The notes: a model not told the origin generated them from the letters alone. DNA of 64,000 nt from Peribacillus asahii (GCF_004006295.1 NZ_CP026095.1:3148001-3212000), one strand, 5' to 3'. Counted from the stretch's first letter, positions 17,160-26,748 are shown. Numbers and translations: made by a program.

Positions 17160-18815
17160 TTAATAACCATGAACATTTACGTTTAATGTTTGGACATTTC
17201 CGTCATCATGAACTAATCCATTGATTTTATCCAACAGTAAATCATGCGATAATGATGTATAGCATGTATACAGATGCTGAGTGTCATGTAAACAATAAAT
17301 AGCTCCATTTTGGACAGCCTTTAAATTTTTCCATACAGTATGAGCGTACAATGCATTCACTTGATCTTGAATAGCTTGATCCATATATTCTGTACCATCA
17401 TGCTGATAAGTAGTGAGAAGAATTCGATCTGCATCAAACTCTGCTAAGTCTTCAAGCGTGATCTCCTTATAATGATCAATCTGTTCTACTCCTTTAGGGA
17501 AAGCAAGGTGTAAATCTCCATAAAGAACCGTACCTACATTCCGTTTTCCATACACACACATTTTCCCATCACCAATTCCAACAATTAAAATGTTCTCCTC
17601 TCCGATACTTTTCTTTAACTGCTTACGAATATTTTCAGCTTTTCTCTCATAATTCTCTAACCACCTTCTTGCTTCTACTTCTTTACCAACGACTTTTGCA
17701 ATTGTCTGAAAATGAATGCGCCAATCTTGAAAGAAAGGAAGTGTGATTGTCGAAGCAATTTGATCATATAGTTTCTCTTTTTGAGATTTCTCAAAATCGC
17801 GAAACTCACATGTCAAAATTAAATCAGGGTTTACTGAGATCAATTTCTCCAAATTAGGCTGATAGTCACCGATTGATATCGTATGACGTAACTGATTGGA
17901 AATTGGATATGCATGATTCTTGACAGTCGCATACGGTTCAATACCAAGAGCAACTAAATGACCGGTCAGCAAATGCTTTAAGGAAGCAATTTTACTTGAA
18001 TTTTTAATTCTCTCTACATAAGCAGTTGGTGAAAATCCAGTCACGGCTTTGAACTTTCGACTAAAATAAAATTCATCATTGAATCCCACGCTGTTTGCAA
18101 TCGAACGCAAAGGATCTTTCGATAAAATGAGCAGCTGTTTTGCTCGATTGATGCGAACTTCCGTCAAATATTCCATTGGACTTTTTCCGATTTTACATTT
18201 AAATACTCGCGAATAATAATCTGGACTCATGCCAGAAAGTGCAGCTAGATACTCACGCGTAATATTTAAAGAAAAATGTTGTTCTATGTAATCTTGAGTA
18301 CTTTTAATAGCCTGATTAACATCTCGTTTTTGCTCTTGAAAATTCGCTTTAAATAAAGCGACAAGCAATTCTTGAAAAATAATATTTCCACTCATTACAT
18401 CCCATGGACTCTGACTTTGCTGTTTCTTTTGTATCTCCTCCACTCGACCGAGCAAATAATCAAAATAGCTTGTAAAAATCTCATCTGCATACTTCAAGTC
18501 TGTTGTTACATAATGACTATGATTTTTTGTCGTTTGAAGAACGAAAAACTGAAGATGATAGTAATCTATTGAATCGTCTCTATCAAAAAGAAATTCTACA
18601 GACACGTTCGGAGAAACAAGAAAAACTTGTTGCTTATGTAATGGATAGCTTCGTCCATTCATAATAATCTCCCCGCTAGCTTCTTTAAATAACAAAAGAG
18701 TAAACATGGAGGTCTTTCGAGAGAAAAGAGAGGGAACCGAGCGAACATGTTTAATATCTCCCAATTTATATAAATAGGAAGATAATTTTCCAATCAGATT
18801 TTTATTTTTATACAT
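17160..18815 (-). CDS. AraC-type activator fused to a siderophore-binding domain (Btr-like)
   Basis: 551 residues in three parts: an N-terminal cupin-like sensor (about 20-140), two AraC helix-turn-helix motifs (about 180-280; ITREYLAALSGMSPDYYSRVFK and LRSIANSVGFNDEFYFSRKFK), and a C-terminal periplasmic-binding-protein fold without signal peptide (about 290-551; LEKLISVNPDLILTCEF). B. subtilis Btr has this design and activates feuABC when it binds ferri-bacillibactin, so this protein probably senses its own siderophore in the cytoplasm. ATG at 18815 follows AAAGGTGG by 6 nt. A Fur box precedes it. Confidence 0.9.
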   Translation of the reverse strand: MYKNKNLIGKLSSYLYKLGDIKHVRSVPSLFSRKTSMFTLLLFKEASGEIIMNGRSYPLHKQQVFLVSPNVSVEFLFDRDDSIDYYHLQFFVLQTTKNHSHYVTTDLKYADEIFTSYFDYLLGRVEEIQKKQQSQSPWDVMSGNIIFQELLVALFKANFQEQKRDVNQAIKSTQDYIEQHFSLNITREYLAALSGMSPDYYSRVFKCKIGKSPMEYLTEVRINRAKQLLILSKDPLRSIANSVGFNDEFYFSRKFKAVTGFSPTAYVERIKNSSKIASLKHLLTGHLVALGIEPYATVKNHAYPISNQLRHTISIGDYQPNLEKLISVNPDLILTCEFRDFEKSQKEKLYDQIASTITLPFFQDWRIHFQTIAKVVGKEVEARRWLENYERKAENIRKQLKKSIGEENILIVGIGDGKMCVYGKRNVGTVLYGDLHLAFPKGVEQIDHYKEITLEDLAEFDADRILLTTYQHDGTEYMDQAIQDQVNALYAHTVWKNLKAVQNGAIYCLHDTQHLYTCYTSLSHDLLLDKINGLVHDDGNVQTLNVNVHGY

Positions 18816-18838
18816 AGTCATCCACCTTTTATATATAA

Positions 18839-18853
18839 TGACAATCATTCTCA
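18839..18853. promoter_or_regulatory. Fur box upstream of the AraC-type activator
   Basis: TGAGAATGATTGTCA (minus strand) matches the 7-1-7 consensus at 13 of 15 positions. The activator is therefore itself iron-repressed. Confidence 0.8.
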
Positions 18854-19044
18854 TTATATAATAAATAATGCCAAAATAAAATGCTATCTAAACGAATAGG
18901 CGCTCTTAATCATTGGCTATATTAAAGAACATTGTTGCTAAGACGCTTTTCAGACAATTACTTTGAGATTTCATATCTACAAATATGTAAATAAATGATT
19001 CTTTTGCTAGACGTTTATCTTCACAATTAACTATAGATCCAATT

Positions 19045-19088
19045 AAAGCTGTCCCATAAATCTGTTTAACAGACTTATAGGACAGCTC
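19045..19088 (-). terminator. Terminator of the thioredoxin-like gene
   Basis: A 17-19 bp nearly perfect stem (AGCTGTCC-TATAAGTCTGT and complement) around a TTAA loop, followed on the minus strand by TTTAATT. Confidence 0.75.
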
Positions 19089-19103
19089 CTCCATTGACAA
19101 AAT

Positions 19104-19427
19104 CTATTCCAGCTTCTCTTCGTATAATTGGAGTATATGCTTTAATTCATCGAAGCGAACAAATCGAGAAACTCTATATATTTCCTTTCCTTCCACAAAC
19201 AGAAGTAAAGTCGGTGCTGAGAAAACCACATATTCGGCCGTAATTTCGGGAACATCCTCCTTAAACACATACATCCCTTTAACTTGTAAATATGATTTCA
19301 ATAGCTCGCTCATCTTGAATTGAACAGATTCACATACACCGCAGTTTCCTGCCTTAACCAATAGAAGAACTGATGGACTTCCTTGGATTGTTTCCTTTAT
19401 TTCATTTAAATTCATCATTTTCTGCAT
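19104..19427 (-). CDS. Thioredoxin-like protein, CGVC active site
   Basis: 107 residues with the thioredoxin fold: Cys29-Gly-Val-Cys32 after the first strand, and a cis-Pro region in VFSAPTLLLFVEG. Length and motif fit small cytoplasmic thioredoxin-like reductases (YdbP/YtpP type). AGGTGA lies 5 nt before ATG. It starts 25 bp after the LysR gene, so the two are likely one transcript. A role in sulfur or redox balance together with the YeiH locus is inference. Confidence 0.85.
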   Translation of the reverse strand: MQKMMNLNEIKETIQGSPSVLLLVKAGNCGVCESVQFKMSELLKSYLQVKGMYVFKEDVPEITAEYVVFSAPTLLLFVEGKEIYRVSRFVRFDELKHILQLYEEKLE

Positions 19428-19452
19428 ACAATCACCTAATTTCTTACTTCAT

Positions 19453-20337
19453 TTAAAGAGCAAACTCCTCGATTTTACTTTGAAAAATTTGAAGGGCTTT
19501 AGATATTTCAGCGTTCTTATTCTTTACGATAGAAAAAGGTCTTTTTACTTTGTGATTTTTGATGTAGAGAGCATATAATAAATTTGTTTCTAACTCACTA
19601 TTCACTGCCCATCGAGATAATAAAGCAATTCCCAATCCAGCTTTGACGGCTTCTTTTACCCCTTGATTGCTACTAAAAATAAAAGAACGTTTGATTGTTA
19701 AATTCAAATCATCAATCAATCTATCCATATACGTCCGCGTTCCCGAACCTTGTTCTCTCAAAATCCAAACTTGATTTTGAAACAACTCCTTTTCGATTAA
19801 ACTTCTTTGAGATAAAGGATGTTCCTTTGGGGCAACAATAATCATGTCATCTTCCATAAACGGCTCAATAATAAGATCTTGAAAATCCGCTTTTCCCTCA
19901 ATTAACCCTATATCTAATTCGTTCATTCGTACTCCATGAATGACATCATCTGTGTTTGAAATAATCGTTTGAATATCAACAAGAGGATATTGAGTCGCAT
20001 ACTTCGCTAATACCTTTGGAAGAATATACTCTCCGATTGTGAAACTAGCCCCTACTCGTAATTTCCCTGTTACAATATGCTGCAAATCATGAATTTCATA
20101 TTTTGCTTCCTCATAATGTAATAAAATTTGCTTAGCATGTTTATATAAAATGACTCCCGCTTCGGTAAGGCTTACTTGCTTAGGTGAACGATGAATCAAC
20201 TTAGCTCCTAATTCATTTTCTAAATTTTTAATATGCAAACTAACATTCGGCTGAGAAATATGCAATAGCTCTGCTGCACGAGTAAAGTTTTTTTGTTCAA
20301 TGACTGTTACAAACACCTTCATTACATCTACAATCAT
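19453..20337 (-). CDS. LysR family regulator (CysL/YeiE-like)
   Basis: 294 residues: N-terminal winged helix (NFTRAAELLHISQPNVSLHIKNLENELGAKLI) and a periplasmic-binding-type effector domain (TGKLRVGASFTIGEYILP...). Start at 20337: AGGAG lies 7 nt upstream of this ATG, whereas the GTG six codons earlier overlaps that site. Divergent from the YeiH-family transporter, the arrangement of yeiE-yeiH and of several sulfur-responsive LysR genes, so the transporter is its likely target. Confidence 0.9.
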   Translation of the reverse strand: MIVDVMKVFVTVIEQKNFTRAAELLHISQPNVSLHIKNLENELGAKLIHRSPKQVSLTEAGVILYKHAKQILLHYEEAKYEIHDLQHIVTGKLRVGASFTIGEYILPKVLAKYATQYPLVDIQTIISNTDDVIHGVRMNELDIGLIEGKADFQDLIIEPFMEDDMIIVAPKEHPLSQRSLIEKELFQNQVWILREQGSGTRTYMDRLIDDLNLTIKRSFIFSSNQGVKEAVKAGLGIALLSRWAVNSELETNLLYALYIKNHKVKRPFSIVKNKNAEISKALQIFQSKIEEFAL

Positions 20338-20365
20338 ATATAAACTCCTATCCACTCACTTCAAT

Positions 20366-20413
20366 CATTAGTTTTTTTAATACTTACTATATTATATATA
20401 TATTTAACTAATG
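20366..20413. promoter_or_regulatory. Inverted repeat in the LysR-YeiH intergenic region
   Basis: CATTAGTT (20366-20373) and AACTAATG (20406-20413) are exact inverted copies, with centres 40 bp apart across an A/T-only promoter-like core. A LysR tetramer could bind such paired half-sites; untested. Confidence 0.35.
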
Positions 20414-20473
20414 AAAGAAAGCACTTTATAGTTTAGGTAAGAAAGTGCAAACCGTTATGTTGGAGTGATTAAA

Positions 20474-21499
20474 ATGCAGCAGCCGTACACCGAAGAACAG
20501 CAGAAAAAAATATTCTTTTTTAGAGGGATTGGATTAACATTCGTTATTGCTCTATTTGCTAAATGTTTAGCATGGCTCCCTTTTTTCAATATGATGGGAC
20601 AACTCGTGATAGCGATTTTAATAGGAATGACGTGGCAAGCTGTATTCAAAGTACCAGATGTTTTATTAGCCGGTTCGAATTTTTCGAGTAAAAAACTACT
20701 TCGTTTTGGCATTATTTTATTAGGAATGCGGCTTAATTTCGTTGATATGATAGATGCGGGCCCTAACGTTTTTATTCTTGCTGTTATTAATATTGTCCTT
20801 ACTTTGATTATCGTGTATGGATTAGCTCGACTTTTTAAAGTAGATGAAAATTTAGGAATCTTAACAGCCTGCGGAACGGCCATCTGTGGAGCTGCCGCTG
20901 TTGTAGCCGTTGCTCCACAACTAAAAGCAAAAGATAATGAAATAGCCATTGCCGCTGCAACGGTAGCAATTTTAGGAACCATTTTTACAATGAGTTACAC
21001 AGTACTCTATCCTATTATGCATTTAAGTTCACACGGTTATGGTATTTTTTCCGGTGCTACTTTACATGAAATTGCGCATGTCATTGCTGCAGCTGAACCT
21101 GCGGGAAAGGACGCTATCGATACCGCCATTATTGTGAAATTAACAAGAGTCGCATTGCTTGTTCCAGTAGCTATTGTCATTGGAATATGGATGAACCGTT
21201 CAAAAAATAATAAACGAGATACAACTTCATGGACACCGATTCCAATTCCATGGTTCATTTTTGGATTTTTATCTATGAGCGTGATTAATTCTTTAGGCAT
21301 TATTCCGGCTTATTTAGTCCACTACATTGTTCTTCTTGCTTATACATTCATCGCAATGGCTATGGCTGGATTAGGATTAAATGTTGATATCGCCACTTTT
21401 AAAAAATTAGGCCTTAAACCTTTTAGTGCTGGATTGATTGGTTCTATTTTGCTATCAATTTTAGGATATGTACTGATGCATCTTTTGAATTTAGTTTAA
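20474..21499 (+). CDS. YeiH/UPF0324 family transporter
   Basis: 341 residues, about ten membrane segments, with GTAICGAAAVVAVAP and GATLHEIAHVIAAA as in the YeiH family, often annotated as putative sulfate exporter. Substrate is not established. ATG at 20474 has GGAG 8 nt upstream; an upstream in-frame GTG is part of that site. Divergent from the LysR gene. Confidence 0.9.
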   Translation: MQQPYTEEQQKKIFFFRGIGLTFVIALFAKCLAWLPFFNMMGQLVIAILIGMTWQAVFKVPDVLLAGSNFSSKKLLRFGIILLGMRLNFVDMIDAGPNVFILAVINIVLTLIIVYGLARLFKVDENLGILTACGTAICGAAAVVAVAPQLKAKDNEIAIAAATVAILGTIFTMSYTVLYPIMHLSSHGYGIFSGATLHEIAHVIAAAEPAGKDAIDTAIIVKLTRVALLVPVAIVIGIWMNRSKNNKRDTTSWTPIPIPWFIFGFLSMSVINSLGIIPAYLVHYIVLLAYTFIAMAMAGLGLNVDIATFKKLGLKPFSAGLIGSILLSILGYVLMHLLNLV

Positions 21500-21510
21500 G
21501 CTTTATAAAC

Positions 21511-21551
21511 AAAAGACTACCTTCCATTTCATTCGGAAGGTAGTCTTTTTT
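21511..21551. terminator. Bidirectional terminator
   Basis: AAAAGACTACCTTCC pairs with GGAAGGTAGTCTTTT around a 9-nt loop; followed by TTTTTT. Shared by the convergent YeiH-family and ku genes. Confidence 0.92.
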
Positions 21552-22389
21552 AGCTTGTTGCCTTTTTCGTTTTGGAAGTCGATTTCACTTTTGGTGATTT
21601 CTCTGGTTTAGTTTGTTCAATGCTCTTATTTAAAGCTTCCATAATACTTATGATATTTTCCTTGTTCGGATTTATAACAGATTTTACTTGGACATCTTCT
21701 TTCTCAATTTTTGTCTCAATCAAATCAAGTAAAGCTGTTCGGTATTCATCTTTATAATCTTCGGGCACGAACGGTACCGTCAACTGATTAATAAGAGTAG
21801 TTGCTGCAATAAGTTCCTTCATTTGAATCGTTACTTGTTCTTCAGAAGGCAGGTTAGGCACTTGTTGAATCGAACGTACCTCGTCTGGATAATGAATGGT
21901 TTCAAGAATAAGTCCATGTTTATATACACGAATGATAGCTAAATGCTGTCGGCTGCGCAGTGAAATTTTTACGATACCGATTTTTCCAGTTCTCTCTAAC
22001 GCTTGTCGAAGAAGGACATAGGTTCTTTCAGAGCCCTCCATTGGATTAATAAAGTACGAACGTTCAAAATAAATCGGATCAATTTCCTCTAATTGTACAA
22101 AGGAAATCAGGTCAACTGACTCCACTTCGTATTCTTGCTTTAAATTACGTAACTCTTCTTCACTGACAATAACGTATTTGTTGGCACCATATTGATAAGC
22201 CTTGACAATATCCTCAGGCTCAACCGGTCCTTCTTCGCACCCCGGAGCTACCTTTTCATATTGAATCGGCACAAGACAATCTTTATGAATGCCAATAAGC
22301 TTAACGTCTTTGTCTTCAATAGCACTGTGAAGTTTAATCCCGATATTGATCAAACCAAACGATAGATTGCCTTTCCAAACTGTATGCAT
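21550..22389 (-). CDS. ku: Ku-type DNA end-binding protein (NHEJ)
   Basis: 279 residues: MHTVWKGNLSFGLINIGIKLHSA is the typical start of bacterial Ku, and the Ku core follows to about residue 245. A Lys-rich C-terminal tail (KSPKVKSTSKTKKATS) resembles tails that aid DNA threading. Ku homodimers bind double-strand ends and recruit LigD; in Bacillus this works in spores. No ligD is adjacent, in contrast to the B. subtilis ykoV-ykoU pair, so LigD must be elsewhere if the pathway is complete. GGTGA precedes ATG. Confidence 0.93.
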   Translation of the reverse strand: MHTVWKGNLSFGLINIGIKLHSAIEDKDVKLIGIHKDCLVPIQYEKVAPGCEEGPVEPEDIVKAYQYGANKYVIVSEEELRNLKQEYEVESVDLISFVQLEEIDPIYFERSYFINPMEGSERTYVLLRQALERTGKIGIVKISLRSRQHLAIIRVYKHGLILETIHYPDEVRSIQQVPNLPSEEQVTIQMKELIAATTLINQLTVPFVPEDYKDEYRTALLDLIETKIEKEDVQVKSVINPNKENIISIMEALNKSIEQTKPEKSPKVKSTSKTKKATS

Positions 22390-22416
22390 GCGATCACCTA
22401 TACTCTTTTTCCATTA

Positions 22417-22548
22417 CTATGTCCTAAGACAAGAAAAACATAACCAATCATGCATCCCATTTCTCTTTTTCGCAGGCTCATCATGCTCATTGTTGAAAAA
22501 CATATTGAACAGTTTATCTGAAGTTGCTGGTAATTGGCATTGTTACAG
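22417..22548 (-). pseudogene. Decayed duplicate of a MurE-like 3' end
   Basis: Positions 22489-22545 are clearly related to 22651-22711, the last codons of the adjacent MurE paralogue, at roughly 85 percent identity with small indels. Translated, both give LP-(T/A)-(A/T)-SD...FN-N/Q-x-x-DE. The fragment then reads on for about 30 codons to a stop at 22417. No start or intact domain is present: a remnant of a tandem mur-ligase copy. Confidence 0.6.
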
Positions 22549-22624
22549 TTGGATTCCCCCATCTATTAATGAAGATTTAAGTTTTCTCCCAGGATACAAG
22601 ATTTATCGGTCTCAGCATCACTTA

Positions 22625-24076
22625 TTATAAGAACACTTCTCCGTCATTTAATTGTTGGAAAATATATTGAACAGTTTCTATATCTGAAGCTGTTGGTAAT
22701 TCGAATTGTTGTTGATACGTTTCAGCACCTTTCCCTGTAATAAAAACCCAATCTCCTTCATCCACTTGATCCAAAACGTTTTTTATTGCTAAAGTACGAT
22801 CAGGTATGACAGATCCGCTTTGATTTAACTTATAAAGATCTTGCTCCATATCGTCATAAGAAACACCATTTAAATCATCTAAAGTAAGAACACTATTATC
22901 ACTGAATGTTTGAGAAAGATTTACCATTTCTTTACGTTTATCGGTATCCCTATTTCCTCTAAAGCCATAGATATGAAACACTCGTTTAGCCCCCTCGTCT
23001 CTGGCCGTCTGCAAGCAGTGATAGAAAGCATCGGCAGTGTGAGCATAATCAACCACAATAGTGGCTCCATTATTAGGATGCTGCATCATTTCAAACCTGC
23101 CGGGAACACCAGAGAACATTTCTAATGCCTGAATAATTTGGCTGCTAGGAAGACCCATTTTTTGAGCCGTTAAAAAAGCCATGGAGGCATTCAGAATATT
23201 GTGATATCCTAACATCTTGAGATTTAGGTTAAAACTTTGGTTCCTTTCAAAAATCAATGTAAAAACATTTGATTTTACCTTGTCAACTTTTAAATTATGG
23301 TGGCTTTCATCCCCTATGATACATATATCTTCATCCTTTAGGTTTAGAAGATTCACCAACTTTTCTCCCCAACTGTTATAATGATTAACAATCGCTTTCC
23401 CATGCGGTTTTAATTGATTAAACAATTTGGCTTTCACTAGAAAATATTCATTCATATCATGATGGTAATCAAGGTGGTCATGATCCAAATTGGTAAATAA
23501 ACAGTAGTCAAACTCCACACCTTCTACTCGGTATTGTGATAGGCCATGGGACGAAACTTCCATAATAACACATTCGTCTTCACTTAACGCAAGCAGTCTC
23601 TGCAATTCAAGAGCATCAGGAGTAGTGTTTTGAGAAGGAGAAACTTGACCATTTATCACATTGTGCACCGTACCAAATACGGAACAGGTTCGGCCTAACG
23701 CTTCTAAAATATGTTTAAGCATAAAAGCAGTAGTCGTTTTACCATTTGTCCCTGTTATCCCAATTAAAATCTTCTTTCGTGAAGGATGTTCATAAAATTG
23801 ACAAGCCAGTTTAGCTAAGGCTAAACGACTGTTAGATACTTTAATATAAGGAACAGGTAAATCCTTTAAGTTTTTTTCTCCCACGATTACACTAGCCCCA
23901 GCTTTTATAGCCGCTTCAATGAAATCATGACCGTCCACCCTGTAACCCGGGATTGCAACAAATACCTCATTTGGTCTTACAGCAGCTGAGTTAGTACTTA
24001 TCCCCTCAATATTCATATTAGGAATAGATTTATGTGCAAGCTTTTCAACACATTCTAATAGGATGTTTAATTTCAA
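22625..24076 (-). CDS. MurE-family Mur ligase paralogue
   Basis: 483 residues in the three Mur-ligase domains: UDP-MurNAc-binding (1-105), ATPase (GITGTNGKTTTAFML; carbamylated-Lys motif VKAKLFNQL) and C-terminal (FRGNRDTDKR, GKGAETYQQ). The substrate motif that is DNPR in meso-DAP ligases reads DDLN here (LTLDDLNGVSYDD), and the gene lies outside the division cluster. It is therefore probably a second MurE with a different amino-acid substrate or role. The start is TTG at 24076, with AGGAG 9-10 nt upstream. Confidence 0.85.
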   Translation of the reverse strand: MKLNILLECVEKLAHKSIPNMNIEGISTNSAAVRPNEVFVAIPGYRVDGHDFIEAAIKAGASVIVGEKNLKDLPVPYIKVSNSRLALAKLACQFYEHPSRKKILIGITGTNGKTTTAFMLKHILEALGRTCSVFGTVHNVINGQVSPSQNTTPDALELQRLLALSEDECVIMEVSSHGLSQYRVEGVEFDYCLFTNLDHDHLDYHHDMNEYFLVKAKLFNQLKPHGKAIVNHYNSWGEKLVNLLNLKDEDICIIGDESHHNLKVDKVKSNVFTLIFERNQSFNLNLKMLGYHNILNASMAFLTAQKMGLPSSQIIQALEMFSGVPGRFEMMQHPNNGATIVVDYAHTADAFYHCLQTARDEGAKRVFHIYGFRGNRDTDKRKEMVNLSQTFSDNSVLTLDDLNGVSYDDMEQDLYKLNQSGSVIPDRTLAIKNVLDQVDEGDWVFITGKGAETYQQQFELPTASDIETVQYIFQQLNDGEVFL

Positions 24077-24261
24077 TTCCTTCTCACTCCTGAAGTTATA
24101 TAATGGTTGATGATTTTTGGGAATTCGTTGAAATTTTCCTCTTTCTATTTAAAAGAATTTACTTTATTTATAACCAATTACAAAATTCATAACCAAAAAA
24201 TATGAGCTTCTTCATCGCGTAGACAGATTATTCTTTTCTTAGCTTTTTAAGCTTTAGAAAA

Positions 24262-24296
24262 ATAAAAAATGCAGCCCAATCAACTTGGACTGCTAT
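24262..24296 (-). terminator. Terminator of topB
   Basis: GCAGYCCAA arms with a 5-nt loop and TTTTTTATTTTT on the minus strand. Confidence 0.88.
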
Positions 24297-24304
24297 CCAT
24301 TAAA

Positions 24305-26461
24305 TTACTGGTCAAACTCCATCTTCCAACTAAAATACTCATTATCCGGATTTTTCTCATAGCGTAACTTCGCATCGAATTTATTGCCTTTTTTACTTGT
24401 TAATCCTTTAACCGGTGCTATGCCATTTTTCAATAGTGCCTTCACCATCGTCTTTGTAGGCTTCTTCTTCATCGTCGCTAAAAATTTATCATTTTTCCAA
24501 ATGACGAATTTACAGCCATTTTTCCAATTGCTGCAGCCAAAGCCTTTTTGTCCTTCAATGACGGCATGACCACAAAGGGGGCATTTTCCTAATACTTCAT
24601 TCGGCTTCCTTTCTGTCGTTACTTCATGAATCGTGATTTCTTTTTCAGTTTTGATTGTTTCAACGGCTTTTGTTGTGAAATTAAAAATAAGCTCTAAAAA
24701 ATCATTTTTACTGAAGTTTCTTTTTTCAATATCGAACAGAGATTTTTCGAGGCGTCCTGTAAATTCTAGATTGAATAAGTCTTTGATTGGAAACGTTTCA
24801 ACAAGCTTTCTGCCTAGCTCTGTACAAACCAAATTTTTATTTTCCATCGAAATATAGCCGACATCTTTTAGCTTCTTAATGGTTTCGGCACGTGTAGCAG
24901 GAGTACCTATACTAAAACCGCTTAAAATAGCATGCACATTTTCTTCACTTTCACCGTCACTGTCATAGTTCTTTCCACATGTCTCCATCACGCGAAGCAA
25001 TGTTTTTTCAGTATGCTGCTTAGGCGGCTTTGTAACATGAGAAGTAATTTCATGCTTGATGATCTCTATAGGATCGTTCACTTGTACGAGTGGCAAAATC
25101 GTATCTTTCGATTGAACCTTCTCAACCTTTTTCCACCCTTCGACAAGCTGTACTTTTCCTTTCGAGAGAAAGATGCCTTTTAAATCTGCATTCGCAATTT
25201 TTGTTTCAATTCTCGTTTCCTCATATTCAGCAACCGGCATAAACTGCATAATAAATCGGTTTTTAATTGCCTGATATACTTGTGCTTCATCCTGAGTGAG
25301 ATTTTTTGGCTTCAAGTAAGTAGGCACAATCGCACTATGGCTTTCTACTTTTGCATTATCAAAGACCCTTTTTGACTTCACAAACTTAATTTCATCTCGA
25401 TATGGTAAATCTTCTGATAACGTTTCTAGCACTTTTGCTGTTTTCCCGACTAGACTTTCTTCTAAAGCGATACTCGATGTTCGTGGATAGGTAATGAACT
25501 TTTTCTCATACAACGATTGGGCGACTTTTAATACTTTATCCGATGTCCATCCTTTATATTTACTCGTAATATGTCCTTGCAAATTCGATAAATTAAATAA
25601 AAACGGTGGATATTCCTTTTTCTTCTGTACTTGCTTATCGTGTATGATTGCGGATTTGTCAGCTAACATCTGTTGAATCTCTTCCAGTGTTTCTTTACTT
25701 TTAAACTTCTCTTCTTTTCCTTCTATATATGTTCCTTCATATTCTTCATGCTTCTTTGTTTGAAAAGTAGCTTGCAGCTTAAAATAGTTTTCTGGAACAA
25801 AGCTTTCAATTTCTTTATCGCGATCATAAATAATTTTTAACGTCGGCAACAGTACGCGTCCAATATTTAACGCCTTACCCTTCCCCTTTTGATATTTTAG
25901 AGTGGCTACGGATGTTAAGTTTATTCCTATTACCCAGTCTGCCCATTGGCGGCTAACACCAGCATCTTGCAAGGGCTTCAGCTCTGAATTGAGCTTAATA
26001 TTTTCTAACCCTCTCATCACTTCAGCTGGAGTCCATTCGTTTAATAATAATCGATATACCGCTTTATCTGTGCCCAAGTTATAGATGATACTATCTCCGA
26101 TAACTTGTCCTTCACGGTCATAATCACAAGCTGAAATAATAGCCTCTACATCTCGTCTTTTCATTAAACTCTGAATAATCTTTAGTTGCTTTTTAGCGCC
26201 CGTATCTGGCTTTTCTCTATTCCTCGGATCACTTTTCACTTTATATTTAAAAGTTGGCGGAACAAAAGGGAAGTTCTCCATTTTCCATGTAGACATCTTC
26301 TCATCATAATCTTTTGCATCATATAGTTGAAGTAAATGGCCGAACGCCCATGTTACAATATAGCCATTCCCTTCAAAATAACCGTCTTGTCGATTTTTTA
26401 TTTTCAGTGCATCTGCAATATTCTTCGATACAGATGGCTTCTCTGCAATAATTAACTTCAT
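24305..26461 (-). CDS. topB: DNA topoisomerase III
   Basis: 718 residues, type IA topoisomerase. Toprim domain at the N-terminus (MKLIIAEKPSV; acidic CDYDREGQ), catalytic Tyr in KKFITYPRTSS, and a C-terminal zinc-ribbon-like unit CPLCGHAVIEGQKGFGC plus a repeat (KKGNKFDAKLRY). It decatenates DNA and resolves replication and recombination intermediates, usually with a RecQ helicase. ATG at 26461 has AAGGTGA 8 nt upstream; the longer reading from 26500 lacks one. Confidence 0.95.
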   Translation of the reverse strand: MKLIIAEKPSVSKNIADALKIKNRQDGYFEGNGYIVTWAFGHLLQLYDAKDYDEKMSTWKMENFPFVPPTFKYKVKSDPRNREKPDTGAKKQLKIIQSLMKRRDVEAIISACDYDREGQVIGDSIIYNLGTDKAVYRLLLNEWTPAEVMRGLENIKLNSELKPLQDAGVSRQWADWVIGINLTSVATLKYQKGKGKALNIGRVLLPTLKIIYDRDKEIESFVPENYFKLQATFQTKKHEEYEGTYIEGKEEKFKSKETLEEIQQMLADKSAIIHDKQVQKKKEYPPFLFNLSNLQGHITSKYKGWTSDKVLKVAQSLYEKKFITYPRTSSIALEESLVGKTAKVLETLSEDLPYRDEIKFVKSKRVFDNAKVESHSAIVPTYLKPKNLTQDEAQVYQAIKNRFIMQFMPVAEYEETRIETKIANADLKGIFLSKGKVQLVEGWKKVEKVQSKDTILPLVQVNDPIEIIKHEITSHVTKPPKQHTEKTLLRVMETCGKNYDSDGESEENVHAILSGFSIGTPATRAETIKKLKDVGYISMENKNLVCTELGRKLVETFPIKDLFNLEFTGRLEKSLFDIEKRNFSKNDFLELIFNFTTKAVETIKTEKEITIHEVTTERKPNEVLGKCPLCGHAVIEGQKGFGCSNWKNGCKFVIWKNDKFLATMKKKPTKTMVKALLKNGIAPVKGLTSKKGNKFDAKLRYEKNPDNEYFSWKMEFDQ

Positions 26462-26748
26462 TGAATTAATCACCTTACATCTAAAATTTCCGAAGCACAC
26501 TTGCTTAGTTTTTTATTTTATCATAGACAAGCTTATAATTGGCAGAAGATCATATAAGTGTACTTACTTAAACATTTAAATTGTCGTTACATACCTTTAT
26601 TATTATTTAAAATAATCGTTCAATATCGTTACAATCATATGAAAAATTTACATTTTTTTAAAATTCCATCTGTACTAGAACGCTATAATAGTAATTGATT
26701 CGTTATTGTTTTGATGAAATAAGTGAAGTCGTTTAGGAGGTGGTTGAA

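Noticed and set aside
18906-19100. 64-codon minus-strand ORF after the thioredoxin-like gene
   Set aside because: It runs straight through the strong terminator hairpin at 19045-19088 and has no protein-like pattern.
20455-20982. 175-codon minus-strand ORF opposite the YeiH gene
   Set aside because: Antisense shadow of a well conserved transporter.
22346-22630. 94-codon plus-strand ORF between ku and the MurE paralogue
   Set aside because: No ribosome binding site; overlaps the ku 5' end and the decayed mur-ligase fragment, which reads on the other strand.
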